Source: an uncultured Bacillota bacterium
Lineage (GTDB): Bacteria > Bacillota > Clostridia > Peptostreptococcales > Anaerovoracaceae
Reading direction: 5' to 3'
Length of the DNA: 64,000 bases
Assembly (NCBI GenBank): GCA_927441425.1
Contig: CAKMKG010000005.1
Span: forward strand, 1 to 64,000
Part shown: in pieces, positions 35,379-44,477 of the stretch
Numbering within the stretch: the first letter of the stretch is position 1
How the letters are laid out: each line of letters begins with the position of its first letter
Notes under the pieces: generated by a model
What the model was told of the DNA's origin: nothing
The model's input: the letters and a program-made list of their open reading frames with translations, nothing else
Database searches by the model: none
Position numbers and translations under genes: made by a program

Positions 35379-35999
35379 TTATTCTACAATTTTTTTATAT
35401 CGGTCCAAATCGCCCTTCAATCGGATGTTCTCCATCTGCAGGTCGAAAAAGCTGCTTTCTATGTCCTTGCATTTGGCCTCCAGCTCCTTCAATGCGGTAG
35501 ATCCGGATGCCTTGTCCTCCTGTTGGGCTTTCATTCTGCTTGATAGTTCATCATTCTTGGCCAGAAGGGCGGTATATTTCTCTTCCAGCTGTCGATAGGA
35601 GGTAGTCATTCTGTCAAGATCAACTGTCTTCTCGTTGAATAATCTCTGAAGTTCTTCCTTCTGCTCAATGCTGGCCTGTGCATCCTCTTTGTACTGCAGG
35701 AAGCTCTTTTTGGCTTCATCCCAGAGCTGGACATAGTGCTTGGAGTCCTTTTCAAGCTGTTCATTCTGCTGTCTGAGGCTGCTCAGCTTTTCCACTGCGG
35801 TAAAGTAATCATCTGCAACGTTGACAGCGGATAGCACTGCCAGGGATGATACGGCGCCGCCGGGTAGAGCCCTTGCAATTTCATGCATCCTCGTGTTGAC
35901 ATAGTCTGCAACCTTCATAATGTGTTCTCTTGGCGTATCTCCTGCTATCGTATATTCCTGCCCATAGATTTTTACTGTTACCTTATTTTTATCCTCCAT
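35379..35999 (-). CDS. zapA: Cell division protein ZapA with long coiled coil
   Basis: A 206-residue protein. The first ~95 residues are a ZapA domain (VTVKIYGQEYTIAGDTPREHIMKVADYVNTRMHEIA...SSLAVLSAVNVADDYF), which bundles FtsZ filaments. The remaining ~110 residues are a heptad-rich coiled coil, longer than in Bacillus ZapA (about 85 residues in total) but common in Clostridia. A GGGGGAG site precedes the ATG. It lies between pheT and mutS2, a typical Firmicutes order (pheST-zapA-mutS2). Confidence 0.88.
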   Translation of the reverse strand: MEDKNKVTVKIYGQEYTIAGDTPREHIMKVADYVNTRMHEIARALPGGAVSSLAVLSAVNVADDYFTAVEKLSSLRQQNEQLEKDSKHYVQLWDEAKKSFLQYKEDAQASIEQKEELQRLFNEKTVDLDRMTTSYRQLEEKYTALLAKNDELSSRMKAQQEDKASGSTALKELEAKCKDIESSFFDLQMENIRLKGDLDRYKKIVE

Positions 36000-36096
36000 G
36001 CTTTTCTCCCCCTTATTTATAATCCGATTGATGCCTGTCTGATGTGATCATGCAAAGTGGTGCGATGTGGTTATCCCTGGAACCGGCTGAAAAAAG

Positions 36097-36150
36097 TGTT
36101 TTCTAAGAAAACCATGAAACATATTACCGACTTTGATGCGCAGCATCTTA
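36097..36150. repeat. Intergenic direct repeat, copy 2 (between pheT and zapA)
   Basis: Shares AAACC-x-TGAAAC, ATTACC and GATGCGCAGCAT with copy 1 at 35325-35376. The 216-bp pheT-zapA gap that holds it has no other recognisable gene. An AAAGGAGGTGG string follows on the plus strand but leads only into antisense of pheT. Confidence 0.5.
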
Positions 36151-36215
36151 AAGGAGGTGGTTTTCGTGAAAATGCTTTTTCTGGCGGAGTTATCCAAAAG
36201 AGCCCCTGGCAGCTG

Positions 36216-38615
36216 CTACATATCACGTAAGACAGCATCAAGCCTTTCCTTCAATACATCAAGAACCTTCTGGTGGACTTTAACCACTTCTTCATCGGTA
36301 AGCGTTTTATCCGCTGCACGATATGTCAAGGTAAAGGCCACACTCTTTTGTCCCTGCTGTACCTGCTTTCCCCTGTAAACATCAAACAGTGCAACGCTTT
36401 CCAGTAGCTTTCCGCCCATTTCCGTGATGATGTTTTCTATATCAGCAACATTGATCTCCTCTTTTACCAAGAGTGCAATATCTCTTGAGATTGCTGGGTA
36501 TTTCGGAAGCGGTTTATAAAACCTCTTTGTATTGGCATGCTTCATAACCTGATCAAAGGCCAGCTCGCAGCAATAGCATCTTGTCCCGATCCCGTATTTG
36601 TCCGCCACGTCCGGGTGAACCTCACCCAGGATGCCCAGCTCTGTATCCTGATGCACAACCCTTGCACATCTGCCGGGGTGGTAGACGCCGTATTCACTTT
36701 CCGGCACATAGATTGCACCTTGGATGCCAAGGAATGTAAAGAGTTCCTCCAGCATGCCCTTCAGTGTAAAAAAGCTTTCTCCTTCTCCATAGCAACCGAT
36801 CGCCATGGAATCTCTTTCCTCAGGCAGGGCATCTTCCTCTTCGAGACTCTTAAAAAAGGTGTTTCCGATTTCAAAGGCCCTTACCTTATTGATATTTCTC
36901 GAAAAATTGCGTCCAAGGACCTCCATCATATTAGGAGTCAGAATGGTTCTCATGACACTGTTCTCTTCTCCGAGAGGATTGATGAGACGGACAAAGTTTC
37001 TTTCCCAGGAATCTTCCTCGATCCTCACATTGTCAACACCTTTCGGGCTGACAAAGGAATAAGTCTGGATCTCATTTGCGCCCATTCCTGTCATAATATC
37101 TCTTGTCAGGTCCTTCAGGACTCTTTCTCTTGACTTATGTGCTTCAGAGTTGCCCTTCGGCAATGTCATCGGCATTTTATCATAGCCATATATTCTGGCG
37201 ATTTCTTCGATTAGATCAATCTCTTCCTGCAAATCCTGACGGATGGTTGGAGGAATGACCTTCATATTGTCTCCGAGGCGGCTTACCCTCATTTCAAGGC
37301 TTTCCAGGATTGTTTCGATCTCCTTGCCGGAAAGTTCAATCCCAAGTACCTGCTTGACACGATCAACCCGGACTGTGATCGGATAGGTTTCCGTTTTTAC
37401 AGGGTAAACATCAACAGAACCCTTGGTTACCGTACCTGCTCCCAGAAGCTCTATGAGCTTGCAGACTCTGTCTGCAGCAGCCTCGCACAGATTCGGATCG
37501 ATTCCCTTTTCAAATCTAGCGGAAGCCTCTGTTCTCAATGCCAGCTTCTTTGAGGTGTATCGGATGCTATCTCCATTGAAGTTTGCACATTCGATGAGTA
37601 TGGTTGCCGTATCCTCTTTGATTTCAGAATTCATTCCACCCATAACGCCACCGATGCCAACGCTGCGTTTTCCGTCCTTGATCATCAGCATACTGCTGCT
37701 CAGATTCCGCTCAGTGCCGTCCAGTGACGTGAAGCGCTCCCCTTCTGTTGCAGTATCCACAATAATCTTATTGTCCGCAATATCCCTGATGTCGAATGCA
37801 TGGATGGGCTGACCGTATTCCAGCATGACATAGTTTGTGATATCTACGATATTGTTGATGGGCCGCATTCCCGCGTACATCAGTCTCTTCTGCATCCAAA
37901 GGGGAGACGGTCCGATTGTAACGTCTGTTACGATTCTTCCTACATATCGTCTGCAAAGCTCTGGCTTTCTGATTTCGATCTCGATATAGTCCTTCGCTTT
38001 CCCTTCCTCTTTCAGGCATTCTGTTTCCGGATATTTCAGCTTGCCTCCAAAGGTCGCTGCCGCTTCTCTTCCCATGCCGAGCATGGAAAGGCAATCCGGT
38101 CGGTTCGGTGTGATTTCAAAATCCACCACCGAATTTTTCAGTCCCATCGCTTCTACGATATCCTGCCCCAAAGCATAGTCGCCATTCAGGATCCAGATCC
38201 CGTCCCGAAACGGTACAGGAATTACTTTATCATCAAAGCCCAGCTCGCTTGGGGAGCAGAGCATGCCGTTGGACTCAACACCTCTCAGCTTTCCCTTTTT
38301 GATCACTTTGCCTCCCGGGAGTTTCCCGCCATGCAAAATCACCGGAACATAGGCCCCTTCAAAAATGTTGTCCGCGCCCGTTACGATCTGAATCAAATCT
38401 TCTTCGCCGATATCGATCTGTGTAACCAGAAGCTTATCCGCATCAGGGTGCTTTTCCACATCAACGATTTTCCCTACAACAACATTTTCAATTTCGTCTC
38501 CGAAATGCTCCACCGTTTCGATATTCGATCCGGACATGATCATTCTCTCACAGAATTCTTCCACGCTTACATTGATGTCAATATATTCTTTTATCCATTC
38601 GATAGGTACTAACAT
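36216..38615 (-). CDS. pheT: Phenylalanyl-tRNA synthetase beta subunit
   Basis: The 799-residue beta subunit of the alpha2beta2 enzyme that charges tRNA-Phe. It has an N-terminal tRNA-binding EMAP-like domain (about 40-155; VVGKIVDVEKHPDADKLLVTQIDIG), B3/4 editing-region motifs (VDFEITPNRPDCLSMLGMGRE, YVMLEYGQPIHAFD), the B5 domain (around 400-475), catalytic-like core (IRQDLQEEIDLIEEIARIYGYDKMP), and the FDX-ACB anticodon domain at the C-terminus (FYKPLPKYPAISRDIALLV). Full length. GGAGGA lies 8 nt before the start; it begins 28 bp after pheS. Confidence 0.96.
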   Translation of the reverse strand: MLVPIEWIKEYIDINVSVEEFCERMIMSGSNIETVEHFGDEIENVVVGKIVDVEKHPDADKLLVTQIDIGEEDLIQIVTGADNIFEGAYVPVILHGGKLPGGKVIKKGKLRGVESNGMLCSPSELGFDDKVIPVPFRDGIWILNGDYALGQDIVEAMGLKNSVVDFEITPNRPDCLSMLGMGREAAATFGGKLKYPETECLKEEGKAKDYIEIEIRKPELCRRYVGRIVTDVTIGPSPLWMQKRLMYAGMRPINNIVDITNYVMLEYGQPIHAFDIRDIADNKIIVDTATEGERFTSLDGTERNLSSSMLMIKDGKRSVGIGGVMGGMNSEIKEDTATILIECANFNGDSIRYTSKKLALRTEASARFEKGIDPNLCEAAADRVCKLIELLGAGTVTKGSVDVYPVKTETYPITVRVDRVKQVLGIELSGKEIETILESLEMRVSRLGDNMKVIPPTIRQDLQEEIDLIEEIARIYGYDKMPMTLPKGNSEAHKSRERVLKDLTRDIMTGMGANEIQTYSFVSPKGVDNVRIEEDSWERNFVRLINPLGEENSVMRTILTPNMMEVLGRNFSRNINKVRAFEIGNTFFKSLEEEDALPEERDSMAIGCYGEGESFFTLKGMLEELFTFLGIQGAIYVPESEYGVYHPGRCARVVHQDTELGILGEVHPDVADKYGIGTRCYCCELAFDQVMKHANTKRFYKPLPKYPAISRDIALLVKEEINVADIENIITEMGGKLLESVALFDVYRGKQVQQGQKSVAFTLTYRAADKTLTDEEVVKVHQKVLDVLKERLDAVLRDM

Positions 38616-38643
38616 GCAATTTTCCTCCTAATTTCAAACCGTA

Positions 38644-39666
38644 TCATTTAAACTGCTGAATGAAACGCATATCGTTCTCATAAAGCAGTCTGATATCGTC
38701 TATTTCATACTTGAGCAGAGCGATTCGCTCCACACCCATGCCGAAAGCAAATCCGGTATACTTCTCCGTATCGATGTGACCTACTTTTAATACGTTGGGA
38801 TGAACCATACCGCAGCCTAGAATTTCGATCCAGCCGCTGCCCTTACAGAATCGGCAACCCGTGCCGCCGCACTTAAAGCAGGAAACATCCATTTCTCCGC
38901 TCGGTTCTGTGAACGGAAAGTAATGAGGTCTGAATTTTGTTTTTACTTTGGAGCCGAAAAGCTGTTTTGCGAAGGAATCCAGTGTGCCCTTCAGATCAGC
39001 CATAGTAACCCCCTCGTCTACCAGAAGTCCTTCCACCTGATGGAACATGGGGGAATGGGTGGCATCCGGTGAATCTACGCGGAAGCAGCGTCCCGGCGAA
39101 ATGACCTTGATGGGAGGATTCTCCTTCATCAGTACTCTCGCCTGAACCGGTGATGTCTGGGTTCTTAGTAGGGTATTATCCGTTATATAGAACGTATCCG
39201 TCATATCTCTGGAAGGATGATTCTGTGGAGCATTCAAGGCATCAAAATTGTTGAATACCGTTTCAACCTCCGGGCCTTCCGCGATACTAAAGCCCATACT
39301 TGCAAAAATACGAGATATTTCGTCAATGGCGATGGTAATCGGATGCTTTACACCAAGATGAAATTTAGTGCCGGGTTCTGTTACGTCAATTTTTTCCTTG
39401 CTGAACTGATCTGCCTTCTGAAGCGTTTTCATGGCTGAAAATTTTTCCTCCAAAAGCGCTTCAATTTCAGCCCTGACTGTGTTGGCTTCCTTGCCGAAGT
39501 CTTTTCTTTCCTCAGGGTTCATAGAACCCATGGAGCGCAGGATTTCCGTTAGCTGCCCTTTCTTTCCAAGGAGCTTGACTCTGATCTCCTCTGTTTCAAT
39601 GATTGTGGAAGCGATTAGCAATTGTTCCTTTGCTTCCTGCAAGATTTTCATCAATTGATTCTGCAT
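38644..39666 (-). CDS. pheS: Phenylalanyl-tRNA synthetase alpha subunit
   Basis: The 340-residue catalytic subunit. It has an N-terminal helical arm (1-85), then class II motifs: GPEVETVFNNFDALNAPQNHPSRDMTDTFY, LLRTQTSPVQAR (motif 2 region), FRVDSPDATHSPMFHQVEGL, FPFTEPSGEMDVSCFKC and motif 3 GFAFGMGVERIALLKY. A Cys cluster (CFKCGGTGCRFCKGSGW) suggests a bound zinc, as in many bacterial PheS. It sits 42 bp after the SpoU-type methyltransferase gene. No T-box leader fits into that gap, so amino-acid control of this operon, if any, is not by a local T-box. Confidence 0.96.
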   Translation of the reverse strand: MQNQLMKILQEAKEQLLIASTIIETEEIRVKLLGKKGQLTEILRSMGSMNPEERKDFGKEANTVRAEIEALLEEKFSAMKTLQKADQFSKEKIDVTEPGTKFHLGVKHPITIAIDEISRIFASMGFSIAEGPEVETVFNNFDALNAPQNHPSRDMTDTFYITDNTLLRTQTSPVQARVLMKENPPIKVISPGRCFRVDSPDATHSPMFHQVEGLLVDEGVTMADLKGTLDSFAKQLFGSKVKTKFRPHYFPFTEPSGEMDVSCFKCGGTGCRFCKGSGWIEILGCGMVHPNVLKVGHIDTEKYTGFAFGMGVERIALLKYEIDDIRLLYENDMRFIQQFK

Positions 39667-39708
39667 AAACCGATCTCCATTTCTATTTAAAATCTTTTCA
39701 TTCTGGAT

Positions 39709-40509
39709 TTATTTTTGATATCTCTGCCGCACCGACTCATACATGAGGATGCCCGCCGAGACCGCCGCATTGAGAGATTCGATGCTTCCCTCCATGGGAA
39801 TTCTGATCAGGGTATCGGAATCCTTCAGAAATTCATCGCAGACCCCGTTTCCTTCATTCCCGATGATAATAGCAACATTTTCTTTCAAGTCGGCGTCATG
39901 ATATAATCTACTGCAGTTGGGGGTCGTGCAGATGATATCTTTTTTATGTTTCTTCAGCAGCCTGATGACCAGCTCCGGTGTATCGGCCACAAATACTGGA
40001 AGCCGAAATAGAGAGCCTGCTGTCGCTCGGACTATCTTTGGCGAATAAATATCCGCAGTTCCCTTCAGGAGGATGGCGCCCATATATCCCGCTGCATCGG
40101 CTGTACGCAGGATCGTTCCGATATTCCCCGGATCCTGCAGTCGATCTAACACGATAATGTTGGATGCGCCGGGTGCAAAGAACTCTTCTTCTGTGTAATG
40201 TCTTTTCTTCACAATTGCCATGATTCCCTGCGGTGTCTCTGTGTCTGATAGCTTACGAAACAGCCCCGACGACAATACCGTCACTGCCGCACCTGCTTGC
40301 GTAAGACCTGCTCCTCCGCTGTGCAAGCCTTCCGTGTAACAGTCCTCACGACAGAGAATCATCTCAATCTCTCCGCCGTGATTCAATGCCTCATAGATCA
40401 GGTTTGGTCCTTCAATGAGATATCGCTCCTGTTCATCCCGGTATTTTTTCTGTTTTAATTGCAATGCAGTTTTATAAATCTGGTTCTCAGCCGAGGTTAT
40501 CAGCTTCAT
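39709..40509 (-). CDS. TrmH/SpoU-family RNA 2'-O-methyltransferase
   Basis: A 266-residue SPOUT methyltransferase. A short N-terminal RNA-binding substrate domain (SAENQIYKTALQLKQKKYRDEQERYLIEGPNLIYEAL) is followed by the three SpoU motifs: LDRLQDPGNIGTILRTADAAG (motif 1), VAIIIGNEGNGV (motif 2) and IPMEGSIESLNAAVSAGILMYE (motif 3) for the trefoil-knot SAM site. It probably methylates a ribose in 23S rRNA (RlmB-like); the exact nucleotide cannot be read from the sequence. Start at 40509 is chosen with GGGGTG upstream; a GTG two codons earlier is possible. Often found directly before pheST in Clostridia. Confidence 0.88.
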   Translation of the reverse strand: MKLITSAENQIYKTALQLKQKKYRDEQERYLIEGPNLIYEALNHGGEIEMILCREDCYTEGLHSGGAGLTQAGAAVTVLSSGLFRKLSDTETPQGIMAIVKKRHYTEEEFFAPGASNIIVLDRLQDPGNIGTILRTADAAGYMGAILLKGTADIYSPKIVRATAGSLFRLPVFVADTPELVIRLLKKHKKDIICTTPNCSRLYHDADLKENVAIIIGNEGNGVCDEFLKDSDTLIRIPMEGSIESLNAAVSAGILMYESVRQRYQK

Positions 40510-40524
40510 TCTCACACCCCATTA

Positions 40525-40548
40525 GAAAAGCCGGCTTTTACCCCGGCT
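40525..40548 (-). terminator. Weak terminator-like hairpin after ftsZ
   Basis: On the minus strand AGCCGG, an 8-nt loop and CCGGCT (40548-40529) are followed by TTTTCTAAT, 19 bp past the ftsZ stop. The stem is short, so partial attenuation into the methyltransferase-pheST genes is likely rather than full stop. Confidence 0.55.
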
Positions 40549-40566
40549 CACCTTTCGAATTTTTAG

Positions 40567-41706
40567 TTAAAAGCTGCCCATTTTATCTTTGCTAAGAAAA
40601 GATGGGATGTCAAATGCACCGGTAACCTTAGATTGGAAAATGTCCTCCCGAGGTTGATTTTCCGTGTTCTCTTCTGCTGTGTCACCAGTGCGATCTTCTC
40701 CTTTGGCATGAGCCTCTGCCTTGTCTCTACTTGGCGATAGTATGTCTGCAGGTCTATCTTCAAATCCTGTGGCAATAACAGTGATAACAATTTCATCATG
40801 CATATCTTCTTTCACCGATGCGCCGAAGATTACGATTGCATCCTTGTCTGCCGCTTTTTCGATCTGGTCTGCTGCTTCATTAACTTCCAGCATTCCCAAA
40901 TCATAGCCTCCCATGATGTTAAGTAAAATTGCCTTCGCTCCGTTGATGGATGTTTCCAACAGCGGGCTTTCGATGGCTGCCGTTACGGCATCCTTAACCC
41001 GGGATTCACCTCTGCCTCTTCCCACGCCCATATGCGCAATTCCCCGGTCGCTCATTACGGTTTTCACATCGGCAAAGTCAAGATTGATCAATCCTGCTTC
41101 AGCAATCAAATCGGAGATTCCCTGAACGCCCTGTTTTAAAACCTCATCGGCCATAATGAACGCTTCCAGCATGGAGGTGTTCTTTTCTGCTACCTGCAGC
41201 AGTCTGTCATTTGGAACGACAACCAGAGAATCTACATATTTTTTCAGAAACTTGATACCAAGTTCTGCGTGGTCTTTTCTCTTTTTTCCTTCAAAGGTGA
41301 ATGGCTTTGTTACAACACCTACTGTAAGCACACCCAAGTCCTTTGCTGCCTTCGCAATGATCGGAGCCGCACCTGTTCCGGTTCCTCCGCCCATTCCTGC
41401 CGTAATGAATACCATGTCAGCGCCGGCAATAAACTTGGTCAAATCCTCTATGTTCTCTTCTGCAGCTTTCTGGCCGACCTCCGGATTAGCTCCAGCGCCT
41501 AGTCCCTTCGTCAATTTTTCCCCTATCTGCAATTTTGTTTCTGCTTTGGAGCCCGATAAGGCCTGCTTGTCCGTATTGATTGCCATAAAACTAACGCCGT
41601 TGAGCCCCGCATCTATCATTCTATTGACAGCATTGCTTCCGCCACCGCCAACACCTATTACCTTGATTTGCGCCGTGCTTTGATCATTCACTTCGAAATG
41701 TAACAT
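40567..41706 (-). CDS. ftsZ: Cell division GTPase FtsZ
   Basis: A 379-residue tubulin homologue that forms the division ring. Motifs in order: [22 protein letters not shown], the tubulin signature [13 protein letters not shown] for GTP binding, the [11 protein letters not shown]7 loop ([16 protein letters not shown]), and a variable linker. It ends in a conserved tail [10 protein letters not shown], the type bound by SepF, FtsA, EzrA or ClpX in other species. Full length. It is preceded by a 162-bp gap after the sbp gene, which may contain its own promoter; no clear consensus pair was found. Confidence 0.97.
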   Translation of the reverse strand: MLHFEVNDQSTAQIKVIGVGGGGSNAVNRMIDAGLNGVSFMAINTDKQALSGSKAETKLQIGEKLTKGLGAGANPEVGQKAAEENIEDLTKFIAGADMVFITAGMGGGTGTGAAPIIAKAAKDLGVLTVGVVTKPFTFEGKKRKDHAELGIKFLKKYVDSLVVVPNDRLLQVAEKNTSMLEAFIMADEVLKQGVQGISDLIAEAGLINLDFADVKTVMSDRGIAHMGVGRGRGESRVKDAVTAAIESPLLETSINGAKAILLNIMGGYDLGMLEVNEAADQIEKAADKDAIVIFGASVKEDMHDEIVITVIATGFEDRPADILSPSRDKAEAHAKGEDRTGDTAEENTENQPREDIFQSKVTGAFDIPSFLSKDKMGSF

Positions 41707-41868
41707 AGTCCCGCAACCTCCCGTTATCTAAATATTATTTTTTCTATCGTAAATTGAGTCCAAATTATCCTATCATAAGGGAACCTAACCACCTTTGCAT
41801 GGCAAATATCTGGCAGGTACCGTTTCCACCTTACCGCTCATTATATCACAGGCCTGGTGCCATTGCAC

Positions 41869-42237
41869 CTATTTCTTGTTGATATTGCTATCTTTTTTTA
41901 TGATATATTTGTCAATTAGTAGCCTTCGGATCACAGCTAAATTCTGGAACAATCTGCCTCCGAAAACAAGAATCGCAGCATAATAAAGAGGTACACCGAG
42001 ACGGTCTCCCAGATAAGCAAGAAGGCCTGCTAAAATTGCATTGGTGATAAACCCGGTAACAAAGATCAGGTTATTATACTTTTCTTCAAGATGGGACCTT
42101 GCAGCACCTAAAATCGAGTCAATTGCGGCGAGAAGACCCATGGTGATATAGAATGAGTATTCCGTCGGATATGAAATGTTTAATGTAAAGCCTAAAACAA
42201 TCCCGCCTATTAATCCTAATATCATTGCAATTAACAA
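41869..42237 (-). CDS. sbp: Small basic protein (Sbp, DUF1290), membrane
   Basis: A 122-residue membrane protein with about three hydrophobic segments: MLIAMILGLIGGIVLGF, FYITMGLLAAIDSILGA, and FVTGFITNAILAGLLAYLG, followed by VPLYYAAILVFGGRLFQNLAVIRRLLI. This is the Sbp family encoded between ftsQ/DUF881 and ftsZ in many Gram-positive bacteria. It is thought to aid division or envelope functions; the mechanism is unknown. It starts 4 bp after the DUF881 stop. Confidence 0.85.
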   Translation of the reverse strand: MLIAMILGLIGGIVLGFTLNISYPTEYSFYITMGLLAAIDSILGAARSHLEEKYNNLIFVTGFITNAILAGLLAYLGDRLGVPLYYAAILVFGGRLFQNLAVIRRLLIDKYIIKKDSNINKK

Positions 42238-42241
42238 TTCT

Positions 42242-42970
42242 TTATACCTCCTCTTTGGCCTTGGTCATATATCGATAAGATTGTGATTCCGAATATTTCG
42301 GTATGAAAAGATCGTCCTTTATGGTGACCTTGAAAATAACGCCGTAATCCTGAAGGAGCGTACCATAACCTTCCGGTCCGATGAGAGAAGCCGCCATTCG
42401 TCTGGAATCTCCAATCGCACGAATCTCAAAGGGTCTGGCGAAAAACTGTTCGTTGATGCGGATGGTATATCCTGAGCAGGAAATCGAGGTGTCGTTTAAT
42501 ATCCTCTGCCCGTTCACCGCCAGGACTTCCGCTCCCGATCGGTTCAGCTCGTTGATGATCGTAAGGATATCCATGTCATGAACAAGCACCGAATTGGGGT
42601 CTTCTCCTTCATAAAGATCCCTTGTTCCGTCATCAATAAAGACAACAACGCCCTCTCCTTGGACGGCGGTGTTTCCGCTGATCAGCTTATAATAGTTCAT
42701 CTCCTCTAGCAGCTTGTCCTGCAGTTCATTGTCTTCGCTGTCGACGAGGGCTTCGTACTCCTGCAGCTTCTTACCAGTTTCGGTAATCAGCTGGCCGATT
42801 CGCTCCATGTCTTCGGTTTCGCTTAGAATCGTTGTCTCGTAATCTGTTATGGCCTTCGCAGACACATAAAGCTGCTGTCCATTGGTTGCCCTTGCTTGCA
42901 TGATAATCGAAAATCCGATCAAAAGACAGATCACGAAAAAGGCGAGCGCTCTCAGTTTCATTTTACCCAC
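42242..42970 (-). CDS. DUF881 protein, copy 2
   Basis: A 242-residue protein with an N-terminal membrane anchor (LRALAFFVICLLIGFSIIMQ), an extracytoplasmic coiled-coil-like segment (about 35-90) and a DUF881 domain (about 95-235) with GEGVVVFIDDGT, LVHDMDILTIINELNRSGAEVLAVNGQRI and PFEIRAIGD motifs. The family accompanies ftsQ-ftsZ in Firmicutes and Actinobacteria; its role in division is unproven. It follows another DUF881 gene by 4 bp, an old tandem duplication, since the two proteins are clearly diverged. Confidence 0.87.
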   Translation of the reverse strand: MGKMKLRALAFFVICLLIGFSIIMQARATNGQQLYVSAKAITDYETTILSETEDMERIGQLITETGKKLQEYEALVDSEDNELQDKLLEEMNYYKLISGNTAVQGEGVVVFIDDGTRDLYEGEDPNSVLVHDMDILTIINELNRSGAEVLAVNGQRILNDTSISCSGYTIRINEQFFARPFEIRAIGDSRRMAASLIGPEGYGTLLQDYGVIFKVTIKDDLFIPKYSESQSYRYMTKAKEEV

Positions 42971-42974
42971 CAGC

Positions 42975-43709
42975 CTATTCTTCCACTACCGGTGCGGCAT
43001 ACCGATATCTAATAATTCCGCTGTATCTTGGAATTTCCAGTTCATCCATCCGTTTGATTGTAATTCGTAGGCCATAGCTCTTCATCTGTTCTATAATACC
43101 AAAGCGGATGGTCAAGGTTGATTCTATGGTTTCCGGGTTACCAATTGCTTTAATGATATATGGAGGGGCGGTAGGGACGGTGTTGATGTTTACATTGTCC
43201 CCTGCCAAGCTGATTTCCGTAGTGACGATGATCCTTTGTCCATTGATGGAAATCGCTTCCGCACCAGCATCCTTCATCTTGTTCACCAGACTCAAAAGCA
43301 ACTCATACCGCAGCATAATCACGCTGTATTCGTCGGCAATTTCTTCTGTCGGCAGCGGGTCGTCCACCGTGAGGAGAACACCAGGTCCCATGACATCAAT
43401 CACACCTGCTGCCATCTTATATTTTTCCAGATCCGATACAACGCCTTTCAGGAAAAAGTCTTCGTCGGACTTTTCCTTTTCAATTTCAACCAGACGGTCT
43501 TCCAAATCATTCAGTTCCTGCAGGGCATCATCCTTCTCCGCCCTGACCTTTTTCAATTCTTCCATATATCCCTGTGCCTTGGCAAAAGGAATAAGCCCTC
43601 CTTGATCGGAACCCTGCGTTGTTGTGATTTGAATGGATATCACAAGGCCTATAAATAGCGCCAGCATCCCAATCACGATCATCCCACCAATTTTTTTCAT
43701 CTGTTTCAC
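42975..43709 (-). CDS. DUF881 protein, copy 1
   Basis: A 244-residue protein with an N-terminal helix (MIVIGMLALFIGLVISIQ), a coiled coil (EELKKVRAEKDDALQELNDLEDRLVEIEKEK, about 48-80), and a DUF881 domain with GPGVLLTVDDPLP, MLRYELLLSLVNKMKDAGAEAISINGQRI and PPYIIKAIGNPETIE. Same topology as the next gene. It lies 8 bp after ftsQ. The coiled coil and membrane anchor suggest a partner of the divisome, but no direct function is known. Confidence 0.87.
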   Translation of the reverse strand: MKQMKKIGGMIVIGMLALFIGLVISIQITTTQGSDQGGLIPFAKAQGYMEELKKVRAEKDDALQELNDLEDRLVEIEKEKSDEDFFLKGVVSDLEKYKMAAGVIDVMGPGVLLTVDDPLPTEEIADEYSVIMLRYELLLSLVNKMKDAGAEAISINGQRIIVTTEISLAGDNVNINTVPTAPPYIIKAIGNPETIESTLTIRFGIIEQMKSYGLRITIKRMDELEIPRYSGIIRYRYAAPVVEE

Positions 43710-43717
43710 CCCTAATC

Positions 43718-44464
43718 CTATTCCACCAATGGGCTGAATGAAAAATACTTATCACTGCCCATTTTAATTACGCCGCGTTCGATCCCCTTGGTATACAAAT
43801 CGTACAGCACCTCCTGCAGGGAATCCAGATTGCCCATGATATTCTCCGGCGTTCCTTCACAGACTAGCTGATCGTAAATATATGCCTTAACAATAATATT
43901 CGAAATATCTATTTTTTTGAAGAATAATTCATAATTTTTTATTTCATGAAGTAGCTTAAGCGTGTCCGTCAATACGGCATTTTCCTCTACAGCCAGCGGT
44001 GTCCCGGGTTCCATATTCTCAATCGTCATCCCCATGAGGAGCGTTAAGGAAGGCTCCGTATCCGCTTTTCTCAAAACCATGCCTTCGTTATCGATGATAA
44101 TATATTTATTTCCATAGGGAACTGCTGCATCTTCTTTTCGTTCCTCTACGATGATTACAACCTGGTCGGGAAGCTTTCTTTTCAGCTTCACATTCTTGAT
44201 ATAAGGATCTGCCAGAAGCTTCTCCTTCATCTGTGGGAGAGAGGTTTCAAACAGATTTTCTCCCGTCTTTGCTCCCGCCAGGCTGATTACCTGCTCTACT
44301 GTGTAGTAATTGTTTTCTTCCACCGTAATTTTTTGTATATCGAACAAGCTAGAGTTTAAAAAGAAGTACATCCCCACTGCTAAAGCCACCATAATGATGA
44401 ATTTAAGAAGATAGCGTTTCTTTTTCCTCTTCTTCTTTTTTCTAATTTTTTCTTTATCCTTCAT
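43718..44464 (-). CDS. ftsQ: Cell division protein FtsQ/DivIB
   Basis: A 248-residue bitopic protein. A strongly basic N-terminal cytoplasmic tail (KDKEKIRKKKKRKKK) is followed by a membrane helix (YLLKFIIMVALAVGMYFFL, about 18-36), a POTRA domain (about 40-110; LFDIQKITVEENNYYTVEQVISLAG...LLADPYIKNVKLKRKLPDQVVIIVEERK) and the FtsQ/DivIB domain. It connects early and late divisome proteins with FtsL and FtsB/DivIC. Encoded 13 bp after murA and 8 bp before DUF881 copy 1. Confidence 0.9.
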   Translation of the reverse strand: MKDKEKIRKKKKRKKKRYLLKFIIMVALAVGMYFFLNSSLFDIQKITVEENNYYTVEQVISLAGAKTGENLFETSLPQMKEKLLADPYIKNVKLKRKLPDQVVIIVEERKEDAAVPYGNKYIIIDNEGMVLRKADTEPSLTLLMGMTIENMEPGTPLAVEENAVLTDTLKLLHEIKNYELFFKKIDISNIIVKAYIYDQLVCEGTPENIMGNLDSLQEVLYDLYTKGIERGVIKMGSDKYFSFSPLVE

Positions 44465-44477
44465 ATTTGAAACTTCC

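Noticed and set aside
36133..36378. Plus-strand small gene after an AAAGGAGGTGG string
   Set aside because: Two thirds of it is antisense to pheT; the ribosome-site-like string alone is not enough.
39667..39708. Expected T-box leader before pheST
   Set aside because: The gap to the upstream methyltransferase gene is only 42 bp, with no room for such a leader.
41707..41868. Possible dedicated ftsZ promoter
   Set aside because: TTGGAC and AT-rich boxes are present but no pair with convincing sequence and spacing was found.
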